A stretch of 10,931 nt of DNA from Trueperaceae bacterium (GTDB taxonomy: Bacteria; Deinococcota; Deinococci; Deinococcales; Trueperaceae). Of the stretch, positions 1-7,106 are shown in pieces. The notes under the pieces were generated by a model. It ran no database searches. It saw nothing but the letters and a program-made list of their open reading frames with translations, and was not told the origin of the DNA. Each line of letters begins with the position of its first letter. Within the stretch, counting starts at the first letter, position 1. Both the position numbers and the translations under genes were made by a program. The stretch spans positions 1 through 10,931 of the forward strand of contig SKMG01000042.1 of the NCBI GenBank assembly GCA_007121175.1, read 5' to 3'.

Positions 1-1
1 C

Positions 2-400
2 CCGAAGCCGCCGGCGGTCGACGACTCGCCGGCTGCCAAGCGCCGGCGCCCCGGACGCTTCAGCGGCGCGCTGATGATGGCCACGGTCTTCTTCATCGTG
101 CTCCAGAGTGCGGTGCCGCCGGAGCAGGTGGGCCAGGTCGACGTGCTCCGCAGCGTGACCTCGGCCGGCTTCTACCTGCTGTTCGGCTACTTCTCGACGC
201 TCTGGCTGATGCGCCGCGACACGCCCCGGCCGATCGTGATGACATTGATCACGGGTGCACTGCTGGTGCTCGGGGTCGAGATCGCGAAGTACTTCCAATC
301 CGACACGGGCACCGACCTGCTGATGCTCGCCTTGGCGGTGCCGGGCCTGGTCGCCGGGGCCTTCCTGGGGCGTTTGGTGTACCTGAACAGCCCGCGGTGA
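2..400 (+). CDS. Multi-helix membrane protein of unknown function, 5' end missing
   Basis: I do not recognise the family. The reading frame is open from the first bases of the window to TGA at 398-400, giving 132 residues, so the true start is probably upstream. An ATG at 74 exists, but the preceding codons encode a plausible Pro/Ala/Arg-rich cytoplasmic stretch (KRRRPGRF) leading into the first helix. Four hydrophobic segments are visible, roughly residues 22-38, 57-73, 80-98 and 107-128, the last ending GRLVYLNSPR. Short basic loops (LMRRDTPRP) suggest a small four-helix inner-membrane protein or the C-terminal half of a larger one. The stop overlaps the GTG of the nucleosidase gene (GTGA), so the two are very likely co-transcribed and translationally coupled. 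No catalytic motif is visible. Confidence is high that it is coding and nil for a specific function. Confidence 0.75.
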   Translation, partial: PKPPAVDDSPAAKRRRPGRFSGALMMATVFFIVLQSAVPPEQVGQVDVLRSVTSAGFYLLFGYFSTLWLMRRDTPRPIVMTLITGALLVLGVEIAKYFQSDTGTDLLMLALAVPGLVAGAFLGRLVYLNSPR

Positions 401-1140
401 CCGGGCCTGCCTCGGCCTCTTCCACCAGCGCCGGTGACCGGCGTCCGATCGGCCTGATCGGCGCCATGCCGGAGGAGCTCGAGGAGCTGCTGGCGGCCGC
501 CGAGGACGCGTGCCTCGAGCGGTCGGGTCCGTTCGAGCTCACCCGCGCGCGCCTGGGGCGCACCACGGTGATCATGGCGACCTGCGGCATCGGCAAGGTC
601 AACGCCGCTGCGCTGGCGCAGGCGCTGGCCGCGAGCGGCGTGGGTGCGGTGATCGTCACCGGCGTGGCCGGCGGCATCGACCCTTCGCTGCGGGTGGGCG
701 ACTTGGTGGTGAGTCGCGACGCCGTGCAGCACGACGTCGACGTCACCGGACTGGGCTACGCGTTGGGGGAGGTGCCGGGCGAACCCCGCACCTGGGAGGC
801 CGACCCGGCGCTGTTCGAGGCGGCGCTCGCTGCAGCCCGGGACGTGGCCGCGGGAGCAGGGGTGCGGGTGCTCGCCGGCCGGGTGGCCTCGGGGGACGCC
901 TTCGTGGCCGATCCAGAGGTGGCGGCGCGGCTGCACGACGTGTTCGGCGCCAGTTGCGCCGAGATGGAAGGCGCCGCCGTGGCGCAGGTCTGCGCCCGCT
1001 GGGGTCTGCCGTGGGTGGTGGTGCGCAGCGTGTCGGATACGGCTGATGGGGCGGCCGAGGTCGACTTCCGCGCGTTCGCTCGCCTCGCCGCCGAGCGGGC
1101 GGTGGCGGTGGTGCTGGGGACGTTGCAGCGCCTCGCCTGA
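397..1140 (+). CDS. mtnN: 5'-methylthioadenosine/S-adenosylhomocysteine nucleosidase
   Basis: This cytoplasmic enzyme cleaves the N-glycosidic bond of methylthioadenosine and S-adenosylhomocysteine, releasing adenine for purine salvage and clearing by-products of methylation and polyamine synthesis. The 247-residue product has the nucleoside phosphorylase fold signatures in order: strand 1 IGLIGAMPEE (18-27), where E27 matches E. coli Glu12; the Gly-rich TGVAGGIDPSLRVGDLVVS; AEMEGAA (188-194), with E191 matching catalytic Glu174; and SDTADG (213-218), with D214 matching catalytic Asp197. The GTG start overlaps the previous stop as GTGA and has no clear ribosome-binding site, so translation probably relies on coupling. 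The next in-frame ATG (466) would cut into strand 1 and can be excluded. About 15 residues precede the conserved core, longer than the E. coli protein (about 232 residues). Family assignment is firm; the split between the two substrates cannot be read from sequence. Confidence 0.93.
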   Translation: MTGPASASSTSAGDRRPIGLIGAMPEELEELLAAAEDACLERSGPFELTRARLGRTTVIMATCGIGKVNAAALAQALAASGVGAVIVTGVAGGIDPSLRVGDLVVSRDAVQHDVDVTGLGYALGEVPGEPRTWEADPALFEAALAAARDVAAGAGVRVLAGRVASGDAFVADPEVAARLHDVFGASCAEMEGAAVAQVCARWGLPWVVVRSVSDTADGAAEVDFRAFARLAAERAVAVVLGTLQRLA

Positions 1141-1159
1141 TCGCGCCGGGCGCGCCCCC

Positions 1160-1185
1160 GCGCGTCAACGTCGCGCCCGACGCGC
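1160..1185. terminator. Weak hairpin between convergent genes, possible bidirectional terminator
   Basis: In the 59-base gap between the ends of mtnN and the glycosidase gene, GCGCGTC (1160-1166) pairs with GACGCGC (1179-1185) around a 12-base loop. An alternative CGTCG/CGACG stem lies inside it. No T-run follows on either strand, so it is not a canonical intrinsic terminator. In DNA this rich in GC such a stem could be chance. It is listed because convergent genes need termination here and nothing better is visible. Confidence 0.25.
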
Positions 1186-1199
1186 TCGCCGAAACAGCG

Positions 1200-3053
1200 T
1201 CAGGGTGTGTCCACACCGAGCAGGAACACGAGCGCTGCGGCGTCCCAGGCCTGCGGCCGGCAGGCCACCGGATATGGCACCGGTGGACGCTCGTCCCGGA
1301 CATAGCCGCCGACCAGCTCGGGGAGGCGGAGGTCCGGCTGCGCGGCAGCCAGCGCATAGAGAGCGTCACGCACCGTGCGGGCCTCGGCATGGAAACCGTA
1401 GGCGGCCAAGCCTGCGGCGAAGAGCGCGGTGTCGTGCGGCCACACCGAGCCGTTGTGATAGCTGACCGGGTTGTAGCGCCGTTCGCCCTCGCCGAGCGTG
1501 CGCAGGCCCCAGCCCGACCACGTGGCGGTGCCGAACAGCGACCGCACCAGCCGTGGCGCGTGGCTCGTCGGTACGATGCCCGTCCAGAGCAACTGCCCGG
1601 CGTCGGAGTTCCGCACCCGCAGGGGCCGCTTGTCGCCGTCGAGCGCCATGGCGTAGGTCTCCAGATCGTCGAGCCAGAAGGCCGCGTGGAAGCGCTGCTG
1701 CAGCGTTGCCGCCCGCTGTTCCCAGTCCGCTGCCGCCGCTGTCTCTCCCAGCGCCCGGTACCAGCCTGCCGCCGCCCGGAAGGCGGCGAAGGTGTAGCCC
1801 TGCACCTCCGAGACCGCGAGTGCTCCCTCGGCCAGTCCGCCGTCGGCGTGGCTCATCGAGTCGCTCGAGTCCTTCCACGACTGCACCGTGAGACCCTCGC
1901 CGGGCGCGGCGGGGGTGAACTCGACGAAGCCGTCGCCGTCGACGTCGGCGGCGTCGACGAGCCAACCGAGTGCCGCTTCCCACGAAGCCCGGAGCTCGCG
2001 CACGAGCGCGTCGTGGCCCAGCGCCTGGCGATGCGCCTCGATGAGCGTCAGGAACAACGGGGTGGCGTCGACGGTGCCGAAGTAGCGGCTGTGCGGCACG
2101 CGCCTCAGACGCGAGAGCTCGCCGTAGCGGACCTCGTGGAGGATCTTGCCGGGCTCCTCGGCGTGGAACGGCTCGACACGCGTGCCCTGGCGGGCGGCGA
2201 GATAGCGCAACGTGCCCTCGGCCACGTCAGAGCGGTGCGGCAAGAGCATGTGGGCGGTGAGCAGCGCGTCGCGTCCGAAGGCGGCGACGAACCAGGGGAT
2301 GCCGGCGGCCGGTACGGGCCCCTCAGGCGTGAACAGCAGCAGGCCGCGCAGGTCGTCGATCGCTCGGGCCAGGACGCGCGGGTCGGGCGCCGGCGGGAGC
2401 GCGGCGAAGCCCGCCCGCCACGTGTCGTAGGGCATCGGCGCGTGAGGGGCCTGGTCGAGCGGATTGTCGATGCGGACCCGCACCTGCAGGCGGACGTGTT
2501 CACCGGGCGCGAGCGACAGCTCCCAGTCCGCACCGTCGGGCCGCGCCGCAGCGAGAGCGTCGAAGCTGAGCGCGACGGCTTGCCGAACGCCGTCGTCGGC
2601 GGTCCGTGCCAGCACGAGGTCGCGCTCGCCCACTTGCACCTCGGGCCGGTCCCGGTCCCGGCGGTGCCAACCGCGCGCCTCGAACAGGTCGGCGAACTCG
2701 GCCTCGACCTCGAGCTCGAGGCTGAGCGCCTGGCGCTCGAGCGAGGTGTTGGCCACTTCGAGGTCGTCGACCAGGCCGTCGGCGCGCGCGACCAAGCGTC
2801 GGCGTACGGCCAGGCGCTGCGAGGGCCCGTCGATGAGGGCGTCGTGGGCATGGAACAGGTCGGGCCGCGGGCTCATGGCCACCAGCGTTTGGAAGGCGCC
2901 CTCGCCGGCGGGTAGCAAGCGCCAGGCGTAGCGCGACAGCAGGCGCGTGTCGCGGCTGTAGAGACCGTGCTCGTCGTCGCGGGCGTGGCCGCCGGCGTCG
3001 CCGACGAAGAAGGTGTAGTGCTCCTTGAGCACGACGTTGCGGCTGAAGTCCAT
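1200..3053 (-). CDS. Amylo-alpha-1,6-glucosidase / glycogen debranching-type glycosidase
   Basis: This is a predicted cytoplasmic glycoside hydrolase acting on alpha-glucans or alpha-glucosides. Of its 617 residues, the first 200 or so form the beta-rich N-terminal domain typical of this family, starting SRNVVLKEHYTFFVGD and containing the hallmark GLYSRDTRLLSRY (30-42). The rest is an (alpha/alpha)6 barrel with family motifs IPWFVAAFGRDALL (252-265, including a conserved Asp at 262), WKDSSDSMSHADG (393-405), NPVSYHNGSVWPHD (528-541) and YPVACRPQAWDAAA (594-607). There is no signal peptide, which fits hydrolysis after import. The ATG at 3053 is preceded by GGAG (3059-3062) with 5-base spacing. 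It is the last gene of the sugar-transport cluster, 105 bases after the MalG-type permease. Its place with an importer suggests it acts on branched or alpha-1,6-linked oligosaccharides, but relatives that hydrolyse other glucosides (for example glucosylglycerate or sucrose-like compounds) cannot be excluded. Family assignment is strong; substrate is uncertain. Confidence 0.88.
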   Translation of the reverse strand: MDFSRNVVLKEHYTFFVGDAGGHARDDEHGLYSRDTRLLSRYAWRLLPAGEGAFQTLVAMSPRPDLFHAHDALIDGPSQRLAVRRRLVARADGLVDDLEVANTSLERQALSLELEVEAEFADLFEARGWHRRDRDRPEVQVGERDLVLARTADDGVRQAVALSFDALAAARPDGADWELSLAPGEHVRLQVRVRIDNPLDQAPHAPMPYDTWRAGFAALPPAPDPRVLARAIDDLRGLLLFTPEGPVPAAGIPWFVAAFGRDALLTAHMLLPHRSDVAEGTLRYLAARQGTRVEPFHAEEPGKILHEVRYGELSRLRRVPHSRYFGTVDATPLFLTLIEAHRQALGHDALVRELRASWEAALGWLVDAADVDGDGFVEFTPAAPGEGLTVQSWKDSSDSMSHADGGLAEGALAVSEVQGYTFAAFRAAAGWYRALGETAAAADWEQRAATLQQRFHAAFWLDDLETYAMALDGDKRPLRVRNSDAGQLLWTGIVPTSHAPRLVRSLFGTATWSGWGLRTLGEGERRYNPVSYHNGSVWPHDTALFAAGLAAYGFHAEARTVRDALYALAAAQPDLRLPELVGGYVRDERPPVPYPVACRPQAWDAAALVFLLGVDTP

Positions 3054-3158
3054 GGTCGCTCCGGAGTCGGTGCTCGCGCGTGACGGCAGCGGCGCGGGTG
3101 CGCCTGCGCGGCGCGTCGAATCTACCAGGTGCGCTCGCCTGTCACGGCGGCGGCTCGT
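3054..3158 (-). other. 105-base gap before the glycosidase gene
   Basis: The space between the second permease and the glycosidase holds the GGAG ribosome-binding site and a GC-rich inverted repeat, GCGCC-TGCGC-GGCGC (3100-3114 on the plus strand). On the minus strand a GTGACA and a TAGATT lie only 15 bases apart, too close for a good sigma-70 promoter. No LacI-type operator of the CGTAAnCGnTTACG kind is present. Read-through from upstream is the simplest supply of transcript, although a weak internal promoter cannot be ruled out. Confidence 0.35.
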
Positions 3159-4598
3159 CTACTCCTTACCGCCGCCGAACGACACCCCCTCGAGGAAGTA
3201 GCGCTGGAAGACGATGAACAGGATGATCACCGGAATGGCGCTCATGACGGCGCCTGCTAGGATCAGGCCCCAATCCCCGACCGCGCCGTAGGTGTTGCGG
3301 AACGACAGCAGGCCGATGGGCAACGTCTTGATCGTCTCGGGGCTGGTGAGCACGATGAAGGGCCAGAAGAAATCGTTCCACGCGCCTTGGAAGGTGAGGA
3401 TCGTCAGGGCGCCGAGGGCCGGCCGCGCCATCGGCATCACCACGCTCCAGTAGCGACGCCAGTGGCTGGCGCCGTCGATCATCGCGGCCTCTTCGACCTC
3501 GCGCGGGATCGACTCGAAGAACTGCTTCATGATGAACACCGCGCCGGCGTTCAAGGCGGTCACGAAGATGAGCCCCGTGAGGCTGTTGAGCATGCCGCCG
3601 GGATAGCCCCACAAGCTCGAGAGGGTGAAGTCGCCGACGGTCACGATGCCGTCGCGCAGTACCAGGTAGTTCGAGATGAACAGCACCTGCAGGGGTACCA
3701 TCTGGGAGAAGAGCACCAGCATGAAGATCAGCCCGCGGCCACGGAAGCGCAGCCGGGCGAGGGCGTAGCCGGCCATCGAGGCGATGGCCAAGGTGACGAC
3801 GATGCGGAAGAAGGCGAAGGTGAAGCTGTTGCCGATCCAGACCAGGAACAGGCTCTGGAGCGTGGCGGGAGAGCGCACCTCGTTGAAGGTGCGCACGTAG
3901 TTCCGCAGCACGTAGCCGAGCACGCCCGGCGTGATGTTGTCGAACGATGCGGTGCGTCCTCGGCGCTCCAAGCGGCTCGCCGTGAGCGTCGATTCCAGGT
4001 AGCGCATGCCGACCGTGGCGGTGACGTCGAGCGGGAGCCGGTCGATCTCGGGTCCCTCGCCGAGGTAGCGCACCTCGAAGGCGTAGGCGACGCGGCGCCC
4101 GCTGATGGTCAGGTCACCGTCCCCGACGGTCATCGGAACGTCCGGGAGTCGCCGGAGGTCGTATACCTCGGCGTAGTCCGCAGCGAACTCGATCGCGAGC
4201 ACGGCGCCGAGCCCCGCGCCGGGCCGGCGGCGCGGCACCACGACCTCCGGTTCGATCACCTCGATCCCGTCGGGCACGAAGTAGGCGATCTCGAACGGGA
4301 CGACGGCGCCGGGTGCGAAGCCGCCGAACCAGCGGTCCCGGGCACCGGCCTGACCCAAGCGCGCGGCTGCGGTCCAGTTGCCTGGCTGCAGCTGCGGGAT
4401 GGCGAGGGTCGGCGGGTAGGCCAGCGGGTCGGTGCGCAGGCTGGAGATCGTCGCGAACAGCAGCGGGCCCACGAAGATGATCGCGAACCCCAGCATGAGC
4501 GCGTACACCAGGCCCGCGCGGGCCCAGCGGCGACGCGCTTGCCAGTGTTCGAAGGCGCGTTGCTCGGCGGTGGTCGGAGCGACGGTGGCGGCACGCAT
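3159..4598 (-). CDS. MalG-type sugar ABC transporter permease with large periplasmic insertion
   Basis: This is one of two membrane subunits of a carbohydrate uptake ABC importer (CUT1 type). Of its 479 residues, TM1 is at about 28-52 and five more helices lie in 250-466. The cytoplasmic EAA loop that docks on the ATPase is clear: EEAAMIDGASHWRRYWSVV (369-387), then MPMARPAL. The C-terminus YFLEGVSFGGGKE is typical of MalG-like subunits. Members usually have about 270-300 residues. Here about 150 extra residues (roughly 78-226) separate the usual post-TM1 segment (YPPTLAIPQL) from the usual pre-TM2 segment (LRNYVRTFNEV). The insert is hydrophilic, with alternating beta-like stretches (IEVIEPEVVVPRRR), and by topology faces the periplasm near the binding protein. 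The ATG at 4598 lies one base after the MalF-type stop and has GAGGGG (4606-4611) at 7-base spacing, inside the previous gene. The permease role is firm; the role of the insert is unknown. Confidence 0.92.
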   Translation of the reverse strand: MRAATVAPTTAEQRAFEHWQARRRWARAGLVYALMLGFAIIFVGPLLFATISSLRTDPLAYPPTLAIPQLQPGNWTAAARLGQAGARDRWFGGFAPGAVVPFEIAYFVPDGIEVIEPEVVVPRRRPGAGLGAVLAIEFAADYAEVYDLRRLPDVPMTVGDGDLTISGRRVAYAFEVRYLGEGPEIDRLPLDVTATVGMRYLESTLTASRLERRGRTASFDNITPGVLGYVLRNYVRTFNEVRSPATLQSLFLVWIGNSFTFAFFRIVVTLAIASMAGYALARLRFRGRGLIFMLVLFSQMVPLQVLFISNYLVLRDGIVTVGDFTLSSLWGYPGGMLNSLTGLIFVTALNAGAVFIMKQFFESIPREVEEAAMIDGASHWRRYWSVVMPMARPALGALTILTFQGAWNDFFWPFIVLTSPETIKTLPIGLLSFRNTYGAVGDWGLILAGAVMSAIPVIILFIVFQRYFLEGVSFGGGKE

Positions 4599-4599
4599 G

Positions 4600-5709
4600 T
4601 CAGTACCCCTCGCTGCGAACGAGACGCCGCTGCAGCAGCACCACCGCCAGCGTCAACAGCGCCAGGAACATGGCGCCAGCGGCGGCGAACCCCACCTCGG
4701 GCGTCTGGGCGCCAGGGAACATCCGGTTGTAGACGAAGTACGCCAGCGTGACCACCGAGCGCAACGGTGCGGCGTCGCCGAAGATGGCCACCTGGTCGAA
4801 CATCTGCAGGGTACCGATCATCGACAGCGTCAGCACCAGGAAGGTGACCGGCGCGACCGACGGGATGGTGATCCGGAAGAACTGCTGGGTGGCGGTGGCG
4901 CCGTCGATCGACGCGGCCTCGTAGTGGCTCTTCGGCACGTCCTGTAGGGCTGCGAGATACATGAGCATGAAGGTGGGGATGGTGGTGAAGATGTTCTGGA
5001 TCATGATCGCCGCCAGCGGGATGGGTACCGAGAGCCAGAACGGCGCGCCGGCCGGGATGGTGTCGCGAGTCTGCAGCCATATGAAGTCGACCGGCGCGAC
5101 GTCGCGTGGCGAGAGCATCCCGAGCGTGGTGAGCAGCCAGATGGCGGCGCCGGCGAGCAGCAGCGAAACGACCAGCAGGGCCGGGTCGGTCCAGCGGGCG
5201 GGCAGGGCGCGGCTCCGCTCCCAGAGCACCTGCAGCACTTGGAGCACGAGTGCGATGAGCACGAACGCCACCAGGATCGGCAGCCAGCGCTGCAGCGATT
5301 CATTGAGATAGTTGATCAGCCCACGGCGCTGGAACATCCACAGGAAGATCAGCGTGATGACCACCGAGCTGGTGATGCTGGGCATGTAGAACGCGGCGCG
5401 GAAGAAGCCGATGCCACGGACCTTCTGGTTGAGGACCGCAGCCATCACCAGCGCCAGGAACGTCTGTATGGCGGTCACGATCAGCGCGAACAGGACCGAG
5501 TTGCGTAGGGCGCTCAGGAACAGCGCGTCCTGGAAGAGTGCCAGGTAATTGCGGAACCCGACCCAGTTCGGTTCGCGGAACAGGTCGTAGTCGGTGAAGC
5601 TGAAGTAGACGGCGCGAACGGTGGCGTACAGGAAGAAGATCGTGAGCAGGGTCAGGAAGGGGAGCAGGAACAGGTAGGCGGCGACGGTGTCGGCTCGCTT
5701 CGTGCGCAC
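4600..5709 (-). CDS. MalF-type sugar ABC transporter permease with extra hydrophobic hairpin
   Basis: This is the first membrane subunit of the sugar importer, partner of the MalG-type protein encoded one base downstream. The 369-residue product has TM1 at about 9-33, followed by SFTDYDLFREPNWVGFRNY (37-55), the standard MalF-like segment. TM2 is at about 67-95, TM3 at 105-127, and the EAA loop reads YEAASIDGATATQQFFRITI (263-282). Two further helices follow and the protein ends RRLVRSEGY. Members usually have about 290-310 residues. The excess lies between TM3 and TM4 (about 140-225) and includes two extra hydrophobic segments, about 142-163 and 176-197, predicting eight rather than six helices. 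The start is GTG (5707-5709) with a strong AAGAGGGGG ribosome-binding site upstream. It follows the binding-protein gene after a 97-base gap holding a strong hairpin. Assignment is firm; the substrate is inferred from the neighbouring glycosidase. Confidence 0.92.
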   Translation of the reverse strand: MRTKRADTVAAYLFLLPFLTLLTIFFLYATVRAVYFSFTDYDLFREPNWVGFRNYLALFQDALFLSALRNSVLFALIVTAIQTFLALVMAAVLNQKVRGIGFFRAAFYMPSITSSVVITLIFLWMFQRRGLINYLNESLQRWLPILVAFVLIALVLQVLQVLWERSRALPARWTDPALLVVSLLLAGAAIWLLTTLGMLSPRDVAPVDFIWLQTRDTIPAGAPFWLSVPIPLAAIMIQNIFTTIPTFMLMYLAALQDVPKSHYEAASIDGATATQQFFRITIPSVAPVTFLVLTLSMIGTLQMFDQVAIFGDAAPLRSVVTLAYFVYNRMFPGAQTPEVGFAAAGAMFLALLTLAVVLLQRRLVRSEGY

Positions 5710-5751
5710 GGGTACGACCCCCTCTTACGTGGCTTCGGGTGGCCTGAGGGT

Positions 5752-5784
5752 GGCGTGCGGAGCGTCTCACACGCTCCGCACGCC
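5752..5784 (-). other. Perfect 14-bp hairpin between binding-protein and permease genes
   Basis: GGCGTGCGGAGCGT (5752-5765) and ACGCTCCGCACGCC (5771-5784) are exact reverse complements around a 5-base loop. The element lies 22 bases after the binding-protein stop and about 42 bases before the MalF-type start. On the transcribed strand it is followed by ACCCTCAGG, with no U-run, so it is unlikely to be a full intrinsic terminator. In other sugar operons, such as E. coli malE-malF, intercistronic hairpins protect the upstream message from 3' decay and lower permease expression. The same role is inferred here. Confidence 0.75.
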
Positions 5785-5806
5785 GGGGGGTGTGGGTCGG
5801 CCGCCT

Positions 5807-7030
5807 TCAGCGGGCGCGCTGGATGAGCGCGTCGAGGTCGCGCTGGGCTTCGGTGAGCGCCGCCTCGACGCTGGACTGCCCGGTCATGATGGCCACGAGA
5901 GCGTCGTTGACGGGCGTCATCCAGTCGGTGCCGATGGTGCCGAACTGGAAGCCGAGCACGTTGCCGTCGTCCGCGCCGGCGAACACGACGGCGTTGGCCA
6001 CGGCCTCGGGGGTGTCCTCGAGGAAGAAGGGGTTATCGGCCAGCTCGGTGCGGCTGGGGATGGCGAGGCCCTGCTCGAGCACCCACTGCTGGGCCTCGGG
6101 GCTGGTGAGCGCCTCCAGCACGCGCAAGGCTGCGTCGCGGTGGGGTGAGTCGACGTTCACGCCGTAGGCCACGGTGTACAGGAAGTTGCCGCGCTCGCCG
6201 GAGGGCCCGATCGGCATGAAGGTGGTGCCGAACTGGAGGTTGGGCGCCTCGTTGCGCAGGAAGCCGAGGATCCAGGCGCCCTCGATGGCCACGGCCACGT
6301 TGTCCGTGGCGAAGCAGCCGCCGGTCCAGCCCTGGCCGATGTCGGAGGGTTGGATGGCGACGCCCTCGCGCACCAGGTCGGTGTACCAGGTGACCGCCTC
6401 GACGAAGTCGGGGTCGAGCAGGTTGCTGGCGCCGGTCGCGTCGAAGGTCTGCCAGCCGGTCGCGAAGGCGAAGGCGCCGAAGCGATCGAAGCCGGCCGGG
6501 AAGCAGGCGCCGTACACGTCGGCATCGAGCGCGGCGACGCCGCGCAGCTTGTCGGCGAAGCTCTCCCAGGTGTCCTCGGCGTTGGGCACCTCGACGCCGG
6601 CCTCCTCGAACAGGTCGATGTTGTAGTGGATGGCGAGCGTGTTGAAGTCCTTGGCGATGCCGTAGACGGTGCCGTCGACGGTGTAGGCCTCCACCAGGCT
6701 GTCGATGAAGGCGTTGGTGTCGATCAAGCCGTCGAGCGGCAGCACCTTGCCCGTGGCGATGATGCCGGGGGCGGTCTCGACCGGGATGTAGAAGATGTCG
6801 CCGGCGGTGCCGGCCGAGAGCGCGTTGAAGAGCGCGGCGTTGTAGTCGCCTTCGAGCGGCTCGTAGGTGAAGGTGATGCCCTCGGCTTCGAGGGAGGCGC
6901 CGATGACCTCGTCGAGCAGGCGCACCTTGATGGCGGGGTCTTGCCCGCCGTAACCCATGATGCGGACCTGCTGGGCGAGCGCGCCTCCGAGGAGCGCGAG
7001 GCCGAGGATGGCGATGACGATCTGACGCAT
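5807..7030 (-). CDS. Extracellular sugar-binding protein of ABC importer
   Basis: This soluble solute receptor is predicted to capture an oligosaccharide outside the inner membrane and deliver it to the two permeases encoded downstream. The 407 residues begin with a short Sec signal peptide (MRQ, a hydrophobic core to about 16, then ALA|QQ, cleavage after residue 19). No lipobox Cys follows, so it should be free in the periplasm, as is common for Deinococcota. The mature part shows the two-lobe solute-binding (family 1) pattern: RIMGYGGQDPAIK near the N-terminus, TVDGTVYGIAKDFNTLAIHY (117-136), then YNIDLFEEAGVEVP, and GGCFATDNVAVAIEGAWI. These are typical of MalE-like CUT1 receptors. The ATG at 7030 has AAGGAG at 5-base spacing (7036-7041), the best ribosome-binding site in the cluster, fitting the high level needed for a receptor. 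Ligand is not readable from sequence; an alpha-glucoside is inferred from the glycosidase gene. Confidence 0.93.
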   Translation of the reverse strand: MRQIVIAILGLALLGGALAQQVRIMGYGGQDPAIKVRLLDEVIGASLEAEGITFTYEPLEGDYNAALFNALSAGTAGDIFYIPVETAPGIIATGKVLPLDGLIDTNAFIDSLVEAYTVDGTVYGIAKDFNTLAIHYNIDLFEEAGVEVPNAEDTWESFADKLRGVAALDADVYGACFPAGFDRFGAFAFATGWQTFDATGASNLLDPDFVEAVTWYTDLVREGVAIQPSDIGQGWTGGCFATDNVAVAIEGAWILGFLRNEAPNLQFGTTFMPIGPSGERGNFLYTVAYGVNVDSPHRDAALRVLEALTSPEAQQWVLEQGLAIPSRTELADNPFFLEDTPEAVANAVVFAGADDGNVLGFQFGTIGTDWMTPVNDALVAIMTGQSSVEAALTEAQRDLDALIQRAR

Positions 7031-7050
7031 GTGGACTCCTTACCGTTGGG

Positions 7051-7065
7051 CGTCCGTGCCGGACG
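7051..7065 (-). other. Small hairpin in leader of binding-protein gene
   Basis: CGTCCG (7051-7056) and CGGACG (7060-7065) form a perfect 6-bp stem with a 3-base loop, about 10 bases upstream of the AAGGAG site of the binding-protein gene. It does not mask that site. No promoter or LacI-type operator is visible in this 88-base gap, so transcription probably comes through from the regulator gene. The hairpin may be incidental or may protect the 5' end of a processed message. Confidence 0.35.
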
Positions 7066-7106
7066 CGGTGTGAGGTGAACGGGGCGGGGGCAGCGAGGCC
7101 GTTCCT

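Noticed and set aside
1389..2931. Long plus-strand open frames opposite the glycosidase gene
   Set aside because: They are antisense to a gene with clear family motifs. Their Arg/Ala/Gly/Val-rich content and lack of a domain pattern are what GC-rich codon use produces on the opposite strand.
3080..3150. Separate promoter for the glycosidase gene
   Set aside because: The GTGACA and TAGATT words are only 15 bases apart, and no operator accompanies them, so the evidence is too weak to call.
3387..4751. A 454-codon plus-strand open frame opposite the permeases
   Set aside because: Its translation is His/Glu/Asp/Arg-rich with no hydrophobic core, and it mirrors the minus-strand permease genes, which have membrane segments and EAA motifs.
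5752..5784. Intrinsic terminator ending transcription after the binding-protein gene
   Set aside because: No U-run follows the stem on the transcribed strand, and the permease genes downstream have no visible promoter of their own, so full termination here is unlikely.
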